This document shows, in pieces, positions 49,039-60,884 of a DNA stretch of 64,000 nucleotides; the first letter of the stretch is position 1, and every line of letters starts with the position of its first letter. Made by a program: the position numbers and the translations under genes. The DNA comes from Vanessa cardui (taxonomy: Eukaryota; Arthropoda; Insecta; Lepidoptera; Nymphalidae). The stretch covers positions 8,494,001 through 8,558,000 of the forward strand of contig NC_061143.1 in assembly GCF_905220365.1 (NCBI RefSeq). The letters run 5' to 3'. Below the pieces are notes generated by a model. The model was not told the origin of the DNA, made no database searches, and saw nothing but the letters and a program-made list of their open reading frames with translations.

Positions 49039-49544
49039 CATTTTTTTAATCACCAGGATTAAAAATAACTACGACACACATGTGCCTACATAGTATATGT
49101 CATACTTATAGCCCTATTACATACTTACATACATTACTTTATTGGCCTACATTTATAAGGTATTTTTTTATAAATTATGCTAGATTTACGATTGATAACT
49201 AAATTAGATAATAGAAAACTATTTCTGATAGGTAAGAATAATAATACTTGCTTCTACAAATGTGGTTTGTGTACATAATATAAGCTGCCCATTACTTAAT
49301 GAATCTGTATTCAATGTTCAAACCATATACGTTAAAATGATTTTATTATAATTCGTAATATTTGATTTTCATACCAATTTGTCTACAAAAAGTACAATAA
49401 ATAAATTGTACTAACTTACTATGTGACTATATTTCTAACTCCTTTGCGTTCATTGTGCTTATAATAATGTCAAATTTAAATACAGAACGTTTGTGGTCTT
49501 GAAAAAACTGTTTAAATACATATACATGTTATGTGTGGCTGTAG

Positions 49545-49632
49545 CTTTAATGGTTAAACATTACGATCGCTTTGGCTTCGCTTGGTCGCGCTAATGTGTT
49601 CGGTCCCTAATTCGACTTTAAGTATCGTTTAC
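49545..49632 (+). repeat. Possible tRNA-like relic
   Basis: GGCTGTAGCTTTAATGGTTA resembles an A-box region, and GTTCGGTCCC 60 bases on resembles a B box. The match is imperfect and there is no second copy, so this is a weak call. Confidence 0.2.
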
Positions 49633-49639
49633 CTAAAAT

Positions 49640-50337
49640 TATCATAAACAAGAGAAAATTGTGATCGATTTCACTAGACTAATAACCAAATGATAAGATT
49701 CAGTTACCTGATTATTTACACTTAAATAAAGATAATCCATCAATAATAATGAATTACGACATGAGGAAGAATTTTAACTAGAAATCACAATTTCTAATAC
49801 GGAAAATGATTTATTTCTTAATCATACTTCTTATGTTAGTAGAAAAAAAAACATTGTAATAATTCGTTCGTGTTTTAAAATAGCATTTATTTGATAGGCA
49901 TCTGAGACTAGATATGAGATGATATTTTAGAATTTTTAATACACGTTTTAATTTTTTAATCGAATCGCAATTCCGATCTCATCCTCGGTAAAAATTCAAC
50001 TAGTCCTGTAACCAGTGCAGGCAATAAGTCGAGGTATCTAAGTTTTAATGAAGTTTTTTGCACTATTACGCCAAAGTCCACTTGGACTTCAACTGCAAAA
50101 GAATCATATATTAAAAACTTCTGTTAGTTAAGAAAGCAACGGTTTTATTATTACACTTGATAAATTGACTGTATTAATTTTAACTTTGCCGTTTCGTAAA
50201 TTCAAATCGTTTGTAAAAAATACATTGGTAGAAAAAGCATATTATTCGATACAAGATTTTATCGATAATAAAAAAGCGTGGAGTTAATACCTGTTGACTT
50301 TCAAGCATGATATGACATGGCTTTGTATTTTCTAAAT
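49640..50337. other. AT-rich DNA, no feature seen
   Basis: Nothing recognised. Confidence 0.45.
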
Positions 50338-50480
50338 GTTACAAAAGAGTAACTACTGAGTTTCTTGTCGGTTCTTTTCGGTAGAATCTACTTTCCAAAC
50401 CAGTGGTAGCCTCAATTAATGACGATTCAAAAGTGCTTGTAAAAGCCTACTTTAATAAAGTTTATTTTGATTTTGATTAC
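50338..50480 (+). repeat. Repeat D, well preserved 3' end
   Basis: Plus strand. GAGTTTCTTGTCGGTTCTTT, CGGTAGAATCTAC, CCAAACCAGTGGTAG and the tail TTTAATAAAGTTTATTTTGA then TTTTGATTA. The reference copy for the family in this window. Confidence 0.72.
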
Positions 50481-50654
50481 CTATTGTTACAAAATATAAA
50501 CATCTATTAAACATAAATTACAAATTTCATTTTTTTATAAATATTTTTAATTGTATCGCTTAGTCGAAGTTCCTTAATAATTATAAATGAAGAGTATATT
50601 ATAATTTATTAGTTAGCTAGCCATAGTTAACGTGAACCAGATTTATAATAGAAG

Positions 50655-50745
50655 GGTTAGTGGCACCGCGCACGTGTGCCTCAGCACGTGTACTTCCGAT
50701 ACACCCTCGCGTGTCACCACCTTATGATTTGCTGGAAGAGCTAAC
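50655..50745. promoter_or_regulatory. GC-rich patch with two CACGTG E-boxes
   Basis: CACGTG occurs at 50671-50676 and 50685-50690, 14 bp apart start to start, in a short GC-rich patch. Tandem E-boxes are sites for bHLH-PAS and Myc-like dimers. An open frame from a GTG codon crosses it, but GTG is not a usual eukaryotic start and I recognise no protein. Confidence 0.25.
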
Positions 50746-51625
50746 AATATCTTTGTACCTTAATTATCGTATTTTATTATTGTTTATACGTAAATATAAA
50801 TTCGTATATCATGTATCTGATTTATTTATCTTTTTTATTTTCATTTATTTTTCAATAAATAATTTAATAATTGCCAAATTGGCTACTATGTTCCGTTCTA
50901 AATCTGTATAATAATTATCGTTTCTTGAGGTTATAATTGTCTAAAAAAGTAATAAACTGTTCGTACATATACAACTTGTCATATATATGATAGTCTTTAA
51001 ATACTTATTATTTTAAATAGTAAATTTTCTGTTTAGGTAAACAGATTAATTATGAATATTGAAAACAATTGCAAAAATGGTATCAATTTGAAATTATGAT
51101 TATTGTAAGAAATGACCCCATGAAAGTGAGTAAATTCTTAATGCTTTATTTGTTGTGATATATCTATATGCCGTCTTACGCAGATACTTGATGAAAGCTA
51201 TATTCACAATTCTTTATATTAAAACACGCTGTTATCTACGATACTCATAAATAACTTGCAGTGCGATTCTGTAGTTCAATTCGTATTTCTATACTGTGAT
51301 GCAATTTTGATACTTGTATCCGATACATTTTAAATTGTATAATTGTTATAGTGTATGTCGCATATCACATTCTTAAATTACACGGGCGTGTTCAGCGGTG
51401 AGTTTCGAGGTCCTCATTTCAGTAGAAGCACTACTGTGGGCAAGTGTTTAAATTGTTTTAAATGACATTTAAAATTTTGATAATAATCAGTATATTATCA
51501 TGTCATCGAGTAATTACTCGTACATCATGTATACAAGCTTCCGTCGTTGGTAACAAACATGCACGCAAATTTTTTCGAGTGATACATATAATATATATAT
51601 ATATGCAATACATTTATGATAATAA

Positions 51626-51868
51626 TTGACGACCTCCGTGGTCGAGTGGTGTATACACAGGTTTTCATGGGTACGCCACTCCGAAGTCCCGGGTTCGATT
51701 CCCGGCCGAGTCAATGTAGATTATCATTAGTTTTTTATTGTCTTGGGTCTGGGTGTTTGGTGGTACCGTCGTTACTTCTGATTTTCCATAACACAAGTGC
51801 TTTAGCTACATACATTGGGATCAGAGTAATGTATGTGATGTTGCCTCATATTTATTTATTATTTAATA
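51626..51868 (+). mobile_element. SINE B, full length
   Basis: The best SINE B copy. Head with A box TGGTCGAGTGG and B box GGTTCGATTCC, then TTGTCTTGGGTCTGGGTG, ACACAAGTGCTTTAGCTAC and a (TTTA)n tail. Open frames on both strands across it are repeat translations. Confidence 0.88.
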
Positions 51869-51971
51869 CATAGATCCTGTTCGATTTCAGACGAGGCGGC
51901 AAATCTAAGGATACTTGTCAAATTTATTACAGCGCACAAGTGCTTCATGCAAAAAGATGTAGGCAATACAT

Positions 51972-52040
51972 TTCGACCATTTGAAAGTCAAAGTCAAAAA
52001 TCTTAATTCAATATAAATTTGATTACACTTGCTTACTGAT
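51972..52040. repeat. Possible retroelement 3' tail fragment
   Basis: GAAAGTCAAAGTCAAAAATC followed by AATTCAATATAAATTTGATT resembles inverted tails of lepidopteran non-LTR elements. Short and weak. Confidence 0.25.
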
Positions 52041-52077
52041 AGTCAGAAATCTGTGAAATGTCAAAATGTCAAAAATG

Positions 52078-52336
52078 AGTCGAGATGGCCCCGTGGTTAT
52101 AACGCGTGCATCTTAACCGATGATTGCGGGTTCAAACCCAGGCAAGCATCGCTAGTCCATGTGTTTAATTTGTCTTTATAATTCGTCTCGTGCTCAGCGG
52201 TGAGGGAAAACATCGTGAGGAAACCTGTATGTGACAAATTTCATAGAAATTCTGCCACATGTGTATTCCACCAACCCGCATTGGAACAGCGTGGTGGAAT
52301 ATGTTCCAAAACCTTCTCCTCAAAGGGAGAGGAGGT
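52078..52336 (+). mobile_element. SINE A, 3' truncated
   Basis: Head with A box TGGCCCCGTGG and B box GGTTCAAACCC. The body is nearly identical to the 44.2-kb copy up to CTCAAAGGGAGAGGAGG, then stops abruptly before the GGAATTTACAGGC block and tail. The 84-codon frame is repeat translation. Confidence 0.85.
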
Positions 52337-52339
52337 TGA

Positions 52340-54196
52340 TAAGAGGTTACCATCTCGTAGGCGATGTAATACATATAATCCATTCCTTAGTTCGCTTAAC
52401 TTAAGAAGTTATATTCCTCCTACCTGTAATTACCGTGGTTTACATACTTCATGACTAAGTAGAGCTGTTTATATAGACTTAAGTGATCGTTCCAATCCAG
52501 CAACAGCAAATTCCTACAGTTTAATTGCAATCAATTATAAACAATAATCCATTATAACAACAAAGCAGCATTTATTTTCATAATACTTTTTAGAAATTTT
52601 AAGATAATTTAATAACAAGCAACGGAATGAATAACAGGAATAATGTAGCTTTCCATTACTGAAATTTGTTTTAGAATTGTATCTACAAACAAACACACTT
52701 TCACCTCTACGCAACATTAGTAGATATAAAACGTAAACAATTATCATAAAAGATAGAATGGTCTTTGATTAATCTCAATCAATTTAACATATTTCTTCAC
52801 CTTGACCTCCGATGGTAATCCAGTTTAAATGGCTGTTTTAGCTTTGACCTCAATTAAAGTTCAAATTCTCACATTTATTATTATTAGCATTTGTAAATAC
52901 ATAAAAAAATATGATCGAACACTAATTTGTTTTTATCTTCCTGACTGATTTTGACCACAGCGGCAAATTTGAATGGATACCAGTCCCATTACGGAAATCA
53001 TATTGAAATGTGTCCGCATATATGTATGTGTAGACATATGTGCAATATATTCCAAACACACACATACAATGAGTAAATTGTGACGTAATTTTAAATTATC
53101 TGTTAATATTTTTAAAATATTATGATAGATGCTTTTAATTCTGATAATATCATGTTGCATTTGTCAAGATACTGTTGACCTATTGAGATAGACTAGAACT
53201 CTGAAGTGCTATCCTTTTTAATATTATAAAACCTATTTGGTAGTAAAATAAATAAATATGGTAATCAATTTTGGATCAATACTAATTTGTCGCACTGATT
53301 TTTATTCTGACATTCCGTAAAGCAACTTATGACTGGTGGCGATAGAAAAAAAAATGAAAATGAGGGATTGTTTGTGTCTTTGCGCTAACATATCCTGGAC
53401 AACTGTGTTCGAAATTCAAATTGAATTAATTCAATATTATTCCTATTTATTAAACACTACCCTTACCAGTAACAAAAAAACATGTTCTTTAAATAATTAA
53501 AAATAACCTTGTATTTTCGTTCCCTTTTTAAAATATTGTTTTGAATAAATGTACATTATACTTTTACACCGATATAAATTCAAGATGCGTCATAAAATTT
53601 TACTATACATGAAAGTGTAATCATAAATTATTTTAATTTACATAACACCTCAGCTATAACCGTCGACAAATGGCGTTATCATTTCTAGTTCTATTACATC
53701 TTTGTATGTATAATAACGTAAAAATAAAAAGTCTTTAATTCTCATTGTCCGTGAGTTGAAGCATGTCCATCCTTAATTGGATTATTATTAGCCCAGTGTT
53801 TTCGGAAGTATCCTTTTTAACTCCACGGAAGGGTTGAAGCAGATGTATGATTTTTGGCTGGGCACATCGATTGGTTCCGCCGTTAATTGGAATTTTCGTC
53901 TTTTTTTTAGTTTCGCAGCTGTTCGTATAGTGTTAATGTTATCTATTTAGTAAATAGATTTATTAGGTTTTGTAGTTCCTAAAAATCTGTACATATAACA
54001 TAATTAAATCTAGGAGACTTAAATAGTAGTATCGAGTATTTAATTGACTATATTTTAAGATCATCATAAGTATCAAAAGTAAAATTTTCATGAGCATTGA
54101 GCTCTGTGAGAAGATCGTCTTCTTTGCCTACATGTGTCAGATTAATTTTGCCGCACGTGCACTGAAGTACCGTACCAAAAATTTTCTTTGAAACCA
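52340..54196. other. AT-rich DNA, no supported gene
   Basis: No supported feature. A more balanced patch at 53740-53900 could be conserved non-coding DNA but carries no recognisable signal. Confidence 0.4.
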
Positions 54197-54270
54197 CAAA
54201 TTTTACCTACCATTCAAACCAGAGCACCACACTACTGAGCTTTGCTGTTTGGAGGTAGAATTTGAAGTCT
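54197..54270 (-). repeat. Repeat C remnant
   Basis: TTCAAACCAGAGCACCACAC, ACTGAGCTTTGCTGTTTGG and AGGTAGAAT follow the middle of repeat C (plus-strand reading). Short and diverged. Confidence 0.4.
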
Positions 54271-54279
54271 TTTCTCAGG

Positions 54280-55047
54280 TAGGCTATATATATTACAATA
54301 ACAACAGATTCACATCATACCCCGGCTTTCTTAAAAGATTCGAACTGATTATACCAGTTATTTTTTTCAATTTTTATAATTGTTTTGTGAAACATTTATT
54401 GATCAAAGGCAGATTATCTAATTTCACTTTAATCAGACCAGACATTGCTCAGTATCAGCAAAAAGACCATATATAACTAACTGTAGTTAATTAATCTAAC
54501 TGTGTTAATCGATCAGCGTCTCTGAAAGTTACCATAATACTGAGAATTTGTTAAGAACACACTGTATATAAAATTAGATTGTAGAAAAAATACTAATTAA
54601 ATTATTTAAAAATAGTTATTGCAATTTCAGCACCGATTCACTTTTCAACTTTTTTTAATAATTATGCAAAACTGAATTGTAACGTTTGCTACAAACAAAG
54701 TAGTTAATTAGTTATCAATTAAAAAAAAATCGATGAAAATTTCACATATGGCAATAAATATCGAACAATAATTAATGTAATTTAAAAAAAAATATATACA
54801 TTTAAATCGAATGAAAAACGAGAAGCGAGATATTTACATTAATTTGACTAGCCGAGTTTGAATATGGAATGATTAATTACGTACAAAATTTTAATATTCT
54901 TGCGTTATAACATTTCTAGAATGCGATTAATATCACAATAAATCAAGCAACGATTGGCGGACTATCATTTATAATCGAAAATTATGAATAATATTTGTCC
55001 CATTATAATACTTTCTTGACACAAGTGGAAAACATAACACTTATAAC
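54280..55047. other. AT-rich DNA, no feature seen
   Basis: Nothing recognised. Confidence 0.45.
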
Positions 55048-55155
55048 ACGTCGGTCGGCGACTGTTATCTTCAGGATCAGCTTACGAAAGCGCTGCGCGC
55101 GCGCAGCAAGCAGACCGCGACGGCCGTTAGCACGCCAAGCGCAAGGCAGGACAGT
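55048..55155. promoter_or_regulatory. CpG-rich island with a 16-bp perfect palindrome
   Basis: GC-rich patch surrounded by AT-rich DNA. GCTGCGCGCGCGCAGC at 55092-55107 is a perfect dyad. The flanks hold CGTCGGTCGGCGAC and GACCGCGACGGCCG. No open frame. Could be a promoter or enhancer core, or the relic of a GC-rich repeat. Confidence 0.28.
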
Positions 55156-55764
55156 ATATTAAATGGCACTTGTGAAAGTAACTTTTTATTTACATTATCA
55201 TAAATGTTTTTTTAAAAAATTGCTAAAACGTATGTTCTATTAACATTTTACGACTTTGATTTGTGATGTAATTAATTTCATACTAAACTTTTAAGTAATA
55301 TTTTTACCGATATCAATACGTGAGAATCGTTTTGTTTTAATTCTTCATCGAAAGTTATATTATTAGAAAGTTGCTAAAGATTTAAGATTTTTTTTTGAAA
55401 GAAGATAAATTTTAATTTCTTTTAAACAACAGTAGAATCAATCAACATTAACATTAGTTATTCCAGAAAAGAGTATATAATATAATTATGACTTATTCAA
55501 AAAAAATATAAAGTTGAAGAAAGTACGATCCATTTCAATGATTCTGTTTGCCAGCGTATTGCACCCCGTAATTTGCTTCGTTACAAATGAAAGCATTCCA
55601 ACAAACAAGCCAACATCCAATTTTCTCTAACCGCTTTGCAGTACTGTTACACTTTCAAACGTCAACTATTGTTACGGGTAATCAGAAAACGCGTCAAATT
55701 GACGAGAAAATTGTACGTAGCATCTGCGCGGGCGCACTACTGTCATCGCCTCACAGATCGAGTT

Positions 55765-55833
55765 ATGTCTGGAATTCACTTCTACTTGATGTACTTGGTA
55801 CTTTGTGTTACGCTCATAGTATTGTATGGATGA
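55765..55833 (+). other. Tiny hydrophobic open frame, doubtful
   Basis: ATG at 55765 opens 22 codons reading MSGIHFYLMYLVLCVTLIVL..., a hydrophobic run like a signal peptide, then a stop. It follows a GC-rich patch and could be part of a first coding exon if spliced before the stop. No convincing donor is visible, so this is a lead only. Confidence 0.12.
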
Positions 55834-55839
55834 TATAAG

Positions 55840-56199
55840 TCTAGATTTTCTTTTTTTCTTTATTGAATCTTACCAGTTAAAAAAATATTAAATTTACAAC
55901 TTGTTTTTATTTTATTTTCAGCCTATGATAGTATATGTTTAATTATTCTTTTTAAATAATTATGATTATTTATTTATAAAAATCTATTCGAAATAAAACT
56001 AACATTTTTTTTTATCAGCCACTTGCTTTTAGCTGTTCTATCAGATTGTCATCAATAACAATTAAAACGACAATGGCAACTAAATCGTTGGATGCTAAAA
56101 AATGGGTAGACGTTTTTTGTAATACCTCTAAGAAACAAATAATCATTACACATAAAACTATAGTGAGTTTAGTGGTTTAAAATACAGAACAAATAAATA
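55840..56199. other. AT-rich DNA, no feature seen
   Basis: Nothing recognised. Confidence 0.4.
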
Positions 56200-56437
56200 T
56201 TAAATAAATAAATATGAGACAACATCACATACATTACTCTGATCCCAATATAAGTAGCTAAAGCACTTGTGTTATGGAAATCAAAAGTAACGACGGTACC
56301 ACATACACCCAGACCCAAGATAACATAGAAAACTAATGATATTCTACATTGATTCGGCCGGAAATCGAACCCGGGACCTCGGAGTGGCGTACCGGTGTAA
56401 CCCGGTGTACACACCACTCGACCACGGAGGTCGTCAA
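56200..56437 (-). mobile_element. SINE B, full length
   Basis: Minus strand, with the (TTTA)n tail at 56200-56215 and head ending near GAGGTCGTCAA. The A and B boxes are canonical (B box GGTTCGATTTCC, one extra base). Near identical to the 51.6-kb copy over most of its length. Confidence 0.85.
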
Positions 56438-56494
56438 CTGTTATTTATGTATCTATGATATATAAATGATCTTTAACGATATCAATTTATCGTC

Positions 56495-56592
56495 TATATT
56501 GGTAACTAAGATGTTACGTCCCCGGTGCGTGTTGCACTGGCTCACCCTTCAAACAGAAACACAATAATACTAAGTGTTGGTTGCTTGCTTTA
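56495..56592 (-). repeat. Repeat C fragment
   Basis: Plus-strand reading GGTAACTAAGATGTTACGTC, GCACTGGCTCACCCTTCAAA and AACACAATAATACT follow the middle of repeat C. Both ends are missing. Confidence 0.6.
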
Positions 56593-56599
56593 CATTTGT

Positions 56600-57011
56600 C
56601 TAAAGCTTCTAGAGTTTGTATATGTTTTAGTTCATTTTCGTTTAATATTAAACTTGTTATGGTAGGTCAAACATTTTGTGGCATCGTAAATATTATCTAT
56701 AATCTTAGTTTTCAGACTTCATGCTAACCTTTATCGAAGTCTTATCAAATTTCGTTCGGTTCTTTAACTTTTATATCTTAACATTTAATACGTTATTAAC
56801 TAAAGTTATTTACCTATAGCAGTGTATGTGTACTTATGTGGCAATTGCTTTATACATAAATATAAAATCATTGTCGATGTAAACTTATTCTAAAAAATAA
56901 CAGGTTGTAAATATTACATTTGTAGGATAAGGACTTTTGTTTGTTCTGTATTTCAACTCCATAAATTACAGTTTTTTTTGATTTATATACATATTAGTTG
57001 TCATATATTTA
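56600..57011. other. AT-rich DNA, no feature seen
   Basis: Nothing recognised. Confidence 0.4.
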
Positions 57012-57209
57012 GTCTTCACTCGCCTTTTAGCGGGTTCGTTTTCATGTGTTATTCAAAAAAGTAGCCTATGTCCTTCCTTACAGATCAAATTTGCCTTATG
57101 TCAAATTTCATCAAATTCGGGTCAGCCATTTGGTTGTAAAAGAGTGACATAGACATAGTACAGGGACACAGACAGAGTTGCTTTCACATTTATAAAATAC
57201 TACTATAGA
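57012..57209 (-). mobile_element. Helitron-like family F
   Basis: Minus-strand 5' end A|TCTATAGTAGTATTTTAT at 57209. Plus-strand reading contains AGCCTATGTCCTTCCTTA and AATTTCATCAAATTCGG. The 3' terminus is decayed. Confidence 0.5.
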
Positions 57210-57325
57210 TTTATCAATATTTTTCGTTGTTTATGAAGATTCTTCGAATCAATGGAGGTATCGCGCGGAGATCGAATAATAAGTTTTCAAATCCACGAAA
57301 ATGTAATAAAATATTAATGATAGTT

Positions 57326-57400
57326 TGGATCAATAGCTCAATGGTTATGCAGCCGAGCAGTCTGAAATGTGAGCGGCAAGTACGATTTTGGCTCCCTTCG
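57326..57400 (+). repeat. tRNA-like sequence, probably a SINE relic
   Basis: TAGCTCAATGG matches the A-box consensus, and AGTACGATTTTGG about 40 bases on is close to a B box. There is no clean 7-bp acceptor stem, so I do not call a functional tRNA gene. Confidence 0.3.
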
Positions 57401-57847
57401 TTTCCGTCCAAGTAGCAAGAAATTAACGTGAAAATCGGATTATTAGTAATATTGATATCTTCGACCAGTATTTTAAATACAAGTATTTGAAAGGGTCCCG
57501 AGAAGATTTATTACAATGTCCGACGTGGATACAAACGTAATCGACTTTGTACTTACAAATAATTTATAGATATTTCTACAACATCAAACAGTACGCAGTA
57601 AGTATGAAACTATTTCGTAAATTACTTGTACAGCAGATGGGAATCCATGCGATTTGGATTAATGCTAATCATTAATTAGTGAGCAATCAGAATATTGATA
57701 CACAGATAATGTATCAATATTCAATAATATAATATAATGAACACGGCCTTTGAAAAAAATATATATTAAATGAGCAAAGATATAAATTTTGAATCTTTTA
57801 TAGATAAGAAATTTTATATCGTAATATGAGCAATATTAATAAATGTT

Positions 57848-57945
57848 TGGTGATACACAAGATACATAACATCTTATTAAGTAAGGAATGGTTAATATTT
57901 TTACAGTACCCTTGCCTATAGGCGATGGTAACCAGTATACCACAA
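57848..57945 (+). repeat. Repeat C, 3' fragment
   Basis: ACATAACATCTTATTAAGTA, GGAATGGTTAATATTTTTAC and TATAGGCGATGGTAACCAGT follow repeat C near its 3' end. Truncated on both sides. Confidence 0.55.
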
Positions 57946-58755
57946 ACAATGTAATTATAAAACGAATAACACATCGTAGGTATATTATTTATGCGTATGC
58001 TTATCGGTCATCAGATTGAATTGCAACTTAGCATAGATGTTGTTAGTGTTATACCTACGTGTCGCACCGGATATACTTTTTATTAATTCAATGAGGCATT
58101 TGAGGTCTGGCAATGTACTCGTATAGTAAGCCTTATTTTTATTTACTTTTAAACTTTGTTTATATTTATACTTAGACAGGTTCTGTCAAATTTTTTTTAA
58201 ATCAAAATAACATAAACTCTATTATAAAATTAAATTACCAAAATGGGCTTTAAACGTAAATAAAATTCGATGATTTATTATGTACTATTTACGTACTGTA
58301 TATATGAAATATGACTGAGTAATAAATGTATAGAAAATCTACATATGCCTTTTTAGATTGTGCAATATGGATAAATTAATATAACTAGTGACACTATGGT
58401 CAATATCAGGAGTGATCGATTATGCAGGATATATTGTATGCTGTGCTGTATATGCGCAAACACAAGTGTAATCTCTATTTCCTTATTGTGTAATCCGATG
58501 GGAAGGTAAAATAGTTACTTTTTAAACTATTTCCGTTCGAAAGACCTCCGGGAGTGGGGAGGTCTTCAACGGCTTTACGTGCTTTCCGAGGTATGAGAGG
58601 TACCAGTGAGACTCTGAATTTTTTGATAAAAAAAACTCAATAAGTTTTGCATTGGTCCGATCTAGTCTTAGAACCCAGAACAAATAACTCATAACCTTAA
58701 AAACAATCAAGATTAGAAATCAATATTATCAAAGCAAGCTTAGTTAACACGTACA
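57946..58755. other. AT-rich DNA, no supported gene
   Basis: No supported feature. The minus-strand 62-codon frame at 58522-58710 is unrecognised. Confidence 0.4.
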
Positions 58756-58900
58756 AGATTCTGAAAGGAAGAGGGTCACGGTATCGTAAACTAGATGCGG
58801 TGACCGCGGTTTGTCCGTTCCGGTGGGTGCCGCGATATACGATTCCATTTATTGTGCCGTGCTGTGCTGATAGGTTGTTGAACTTGCCGAAATGGTGTGA
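58756..58900. promoter_or_regulatory. GC-rich segment, possible regulatory DNA
   Basis: Contains GATGCGGTGACCGCGG, GTCCGTTCCGGTGGGTGCCG and GCCGTGCTGTGCTG in an otherwise AT-rich area. No open frame or recognised repeat. Confidence 0.2.
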
Positions 58901-58962
58901 TATTACTTACGTGAAAGAGCGCTCTACCTCTCGATTAATCTAACGGCGTAATTATATCATAC

Positions 58963-59150
58963 CTAGTATTCGCCCGCGGCTTCGCTCGTGTTTTAAGGCG
59001 TTGTTTGTGATTTGTTGACCAAAACAATAGCCTATGCCCTTTTTTGGAGTTTAAGTTAGCTTCATACAAAATTTCATCTAATTCGGTTCAGCGGTTTGGT
59101 CGTAAAGTGCGACAGACAGACAGACAGAATTACTTCTACAGTTAATTTAG
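58963..59150 (-). mobile_element. Helitron-like family F, 5' truncated
   Basis: The minus-strand 3' end reads AGCGAAGCCGCGGGCGAATA then CTAG (58963-58966), a clear Helitron-type end. The body has ATTTCATCTAATTCGGTTCA and a short (GACA)n run near 59112. The 5' end is lost. Confidence 0.6.
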
Positions 59151-59271
59151 AAAAAGATTATGATATTATGAGTAACGGTTACGTATCTAAATCATGTATA
59201 GAATTTCACTTAAAATATGCTTCGAATTTAATCGAGAAGTTACTAGTAAATAAGTATGTACTTATTTAATA

Positions 59272-59501
59272 TTAGCTACCCGCCCCGGCTTTGCATCGCA
59301 CGGTGCATTGCTGATACTAATTACGCTACAGATTTTTTCTTTACTATATTGTCCATGTGTTATGTACAAAAACTTTCCTCTCGAATCACATTATCTAAAA
59401 AATAAAAACCGCATCAAAATCCGTAGCGTAATTTTAAAGATTTAAGCATACATAGGGACAGACAACGGTAAGCGACTTTGTTTTATACTATGTAATGACG
59501 A
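59272..59501 (-). mobile_element. Helitron-like family H, uninterrupted
   Basis: 230 bp. Minus-strand 5' end A|TCGTCATTACATAGTATA at 59501 and 3' end CTAA (59272-59275) followed by T. It carries no nested insert, so it shows the ancestral arrangement for the two interrupted copies near 30-31 kb. Confidence 0.68.
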
Positions 59502-59647
59502 TTAAGTTAATTTAGAAAGGAACTCACAAAAGAAAGTAATTATATTATTTAATGAAGTAAAAGTATAATTATTTATAAAAATATTTTCATATTATCGTAT
59601 CGTCTGAATGTATGGTTAGGTTAGTTTGGATGTATAGTTTATTTTAT

Positions 59648-59785
59648 GCCTGGCGGTGAAGGAATCCATCATGAGCAATCAAGTATGTGTCATATGAAAA
59701 TCTACCCTATTTGTGTCAACCCACATTGCAGCAGCATGATGGAATAAGCTCTAAGCCTAGCAATGTGAAATTTACCAGCTGGTAC
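59648..59785 (+). mobile_element. SINE A, old 5'-truncated copy
   Basis: GGCGGTGAAGGAATCCATCA, TGTCAACCCACATTGCAGCA and ATGATGGAATAAGCTC follow the SINE A body with many changes. Head and tail are absent. Confidence 0.5.
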
Positions 59786-59789
59786 TTTT

Positions 59790-60884
59790 CTTTTTCTTAA
59801 TGTTTAATTTTAGAGAAATATGTATATCAATCTTCAATACAAACGTAGTATGCATTACCTTTAGATCGTAATAAAGTGTTATGAGTTATTATTTAAGTTC
59901 AATGAACTCTAAACATTGAGTATAGAATATTATAAAATCCATATTTGTATTATCAATTACTGATTTGAATGTACAAAAGAGGTCAAGTATCAAAGGAATT
60001 GGGGTTTAAAGCTCTCGTCTGAAGTGGACTCACAAGACAAAAAACTTTGGAATGAGTTCAAACAATTGTACAACATAAAATAGTTACCACCAACAATTTT
60101 TTTCCGACCCCATTACAATAAAACTTGTCGAATAATTACTACCATACATAGGGTGTGGGGTGGGTTGTACCCTATTATAATTGTGACTTCTGTCCTGTCC
60201 TTATTCCAAACTGATTAAGGTTGAAAATGGCATGACGATTTTTATATTGGCGACATCGTACCAGCTGTCATGTTAATGGTTATTATTATTTTTGTGAGCA
60301 TTGACCGATCGATGATTTATCTTTGCAATCTAAAGGGAATAAAAAATCCGTTATGAATTAAAAACGAAATTTATTTAAAAAAAGAACAAGCAGTGTGTTC
60401 TTATGTTTTAATTATAATTTGAATAAAGAACGCGTTAAATGTATACTACGCTTAATATATATCTAGTGGATTTGACCTATCCCGACAACATTTGCATGAA
60501 CACTTGCATAATTATACAACTTAGTATATTAAATGGACTGTGAAACGTATGTATGCTTCATTGTAAACCTTACTTTCTGTATAACGTCCCGAAAAGCAAT
60601 TAAAGACAGTTACACACATGGGTCGGTGTTTATTAAGCGCGCGTCAGATTGGACGCTATGATATAAACGACACAAGTTCGACTGTCTATTGTTTTTGCCT
60701 TTTGTATAAATAGGAATTTCCAAATTCAAATAAAAACGCTTCGAATTCGGTCGGTTCAAAAAAGTCATAAACGACATACCATTTTCAAATCTCAAGGAGT
60801 CTTTGTCGTGATGATGATCTTACAGTTGTTTTTTCCTTGTCTAAAAGAGTTATGAATAGTATAAAAAAAAATGTTTAAGCTCGT
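59790..60884. other. AT-rich DNA, no supported gene
   Basis: Nothing recognised. Confidence 0.45.

Noticed and set aside
50660..50911. 83-codon frame in a GC-rich patch
   Set aside because: Opens at GTG, is AT-rich after the first third and has no recognisable domain.
51514..51873. Frames of 66 and 85 codons on opposite strands
   Set aside because: Both are translations of SINE B and its flanks.
57326..57400. Possible tRNA gene
   Set aside because: A and B boxes are partly present but no proper acceptor stem or anticodon arm could be folded by eye.
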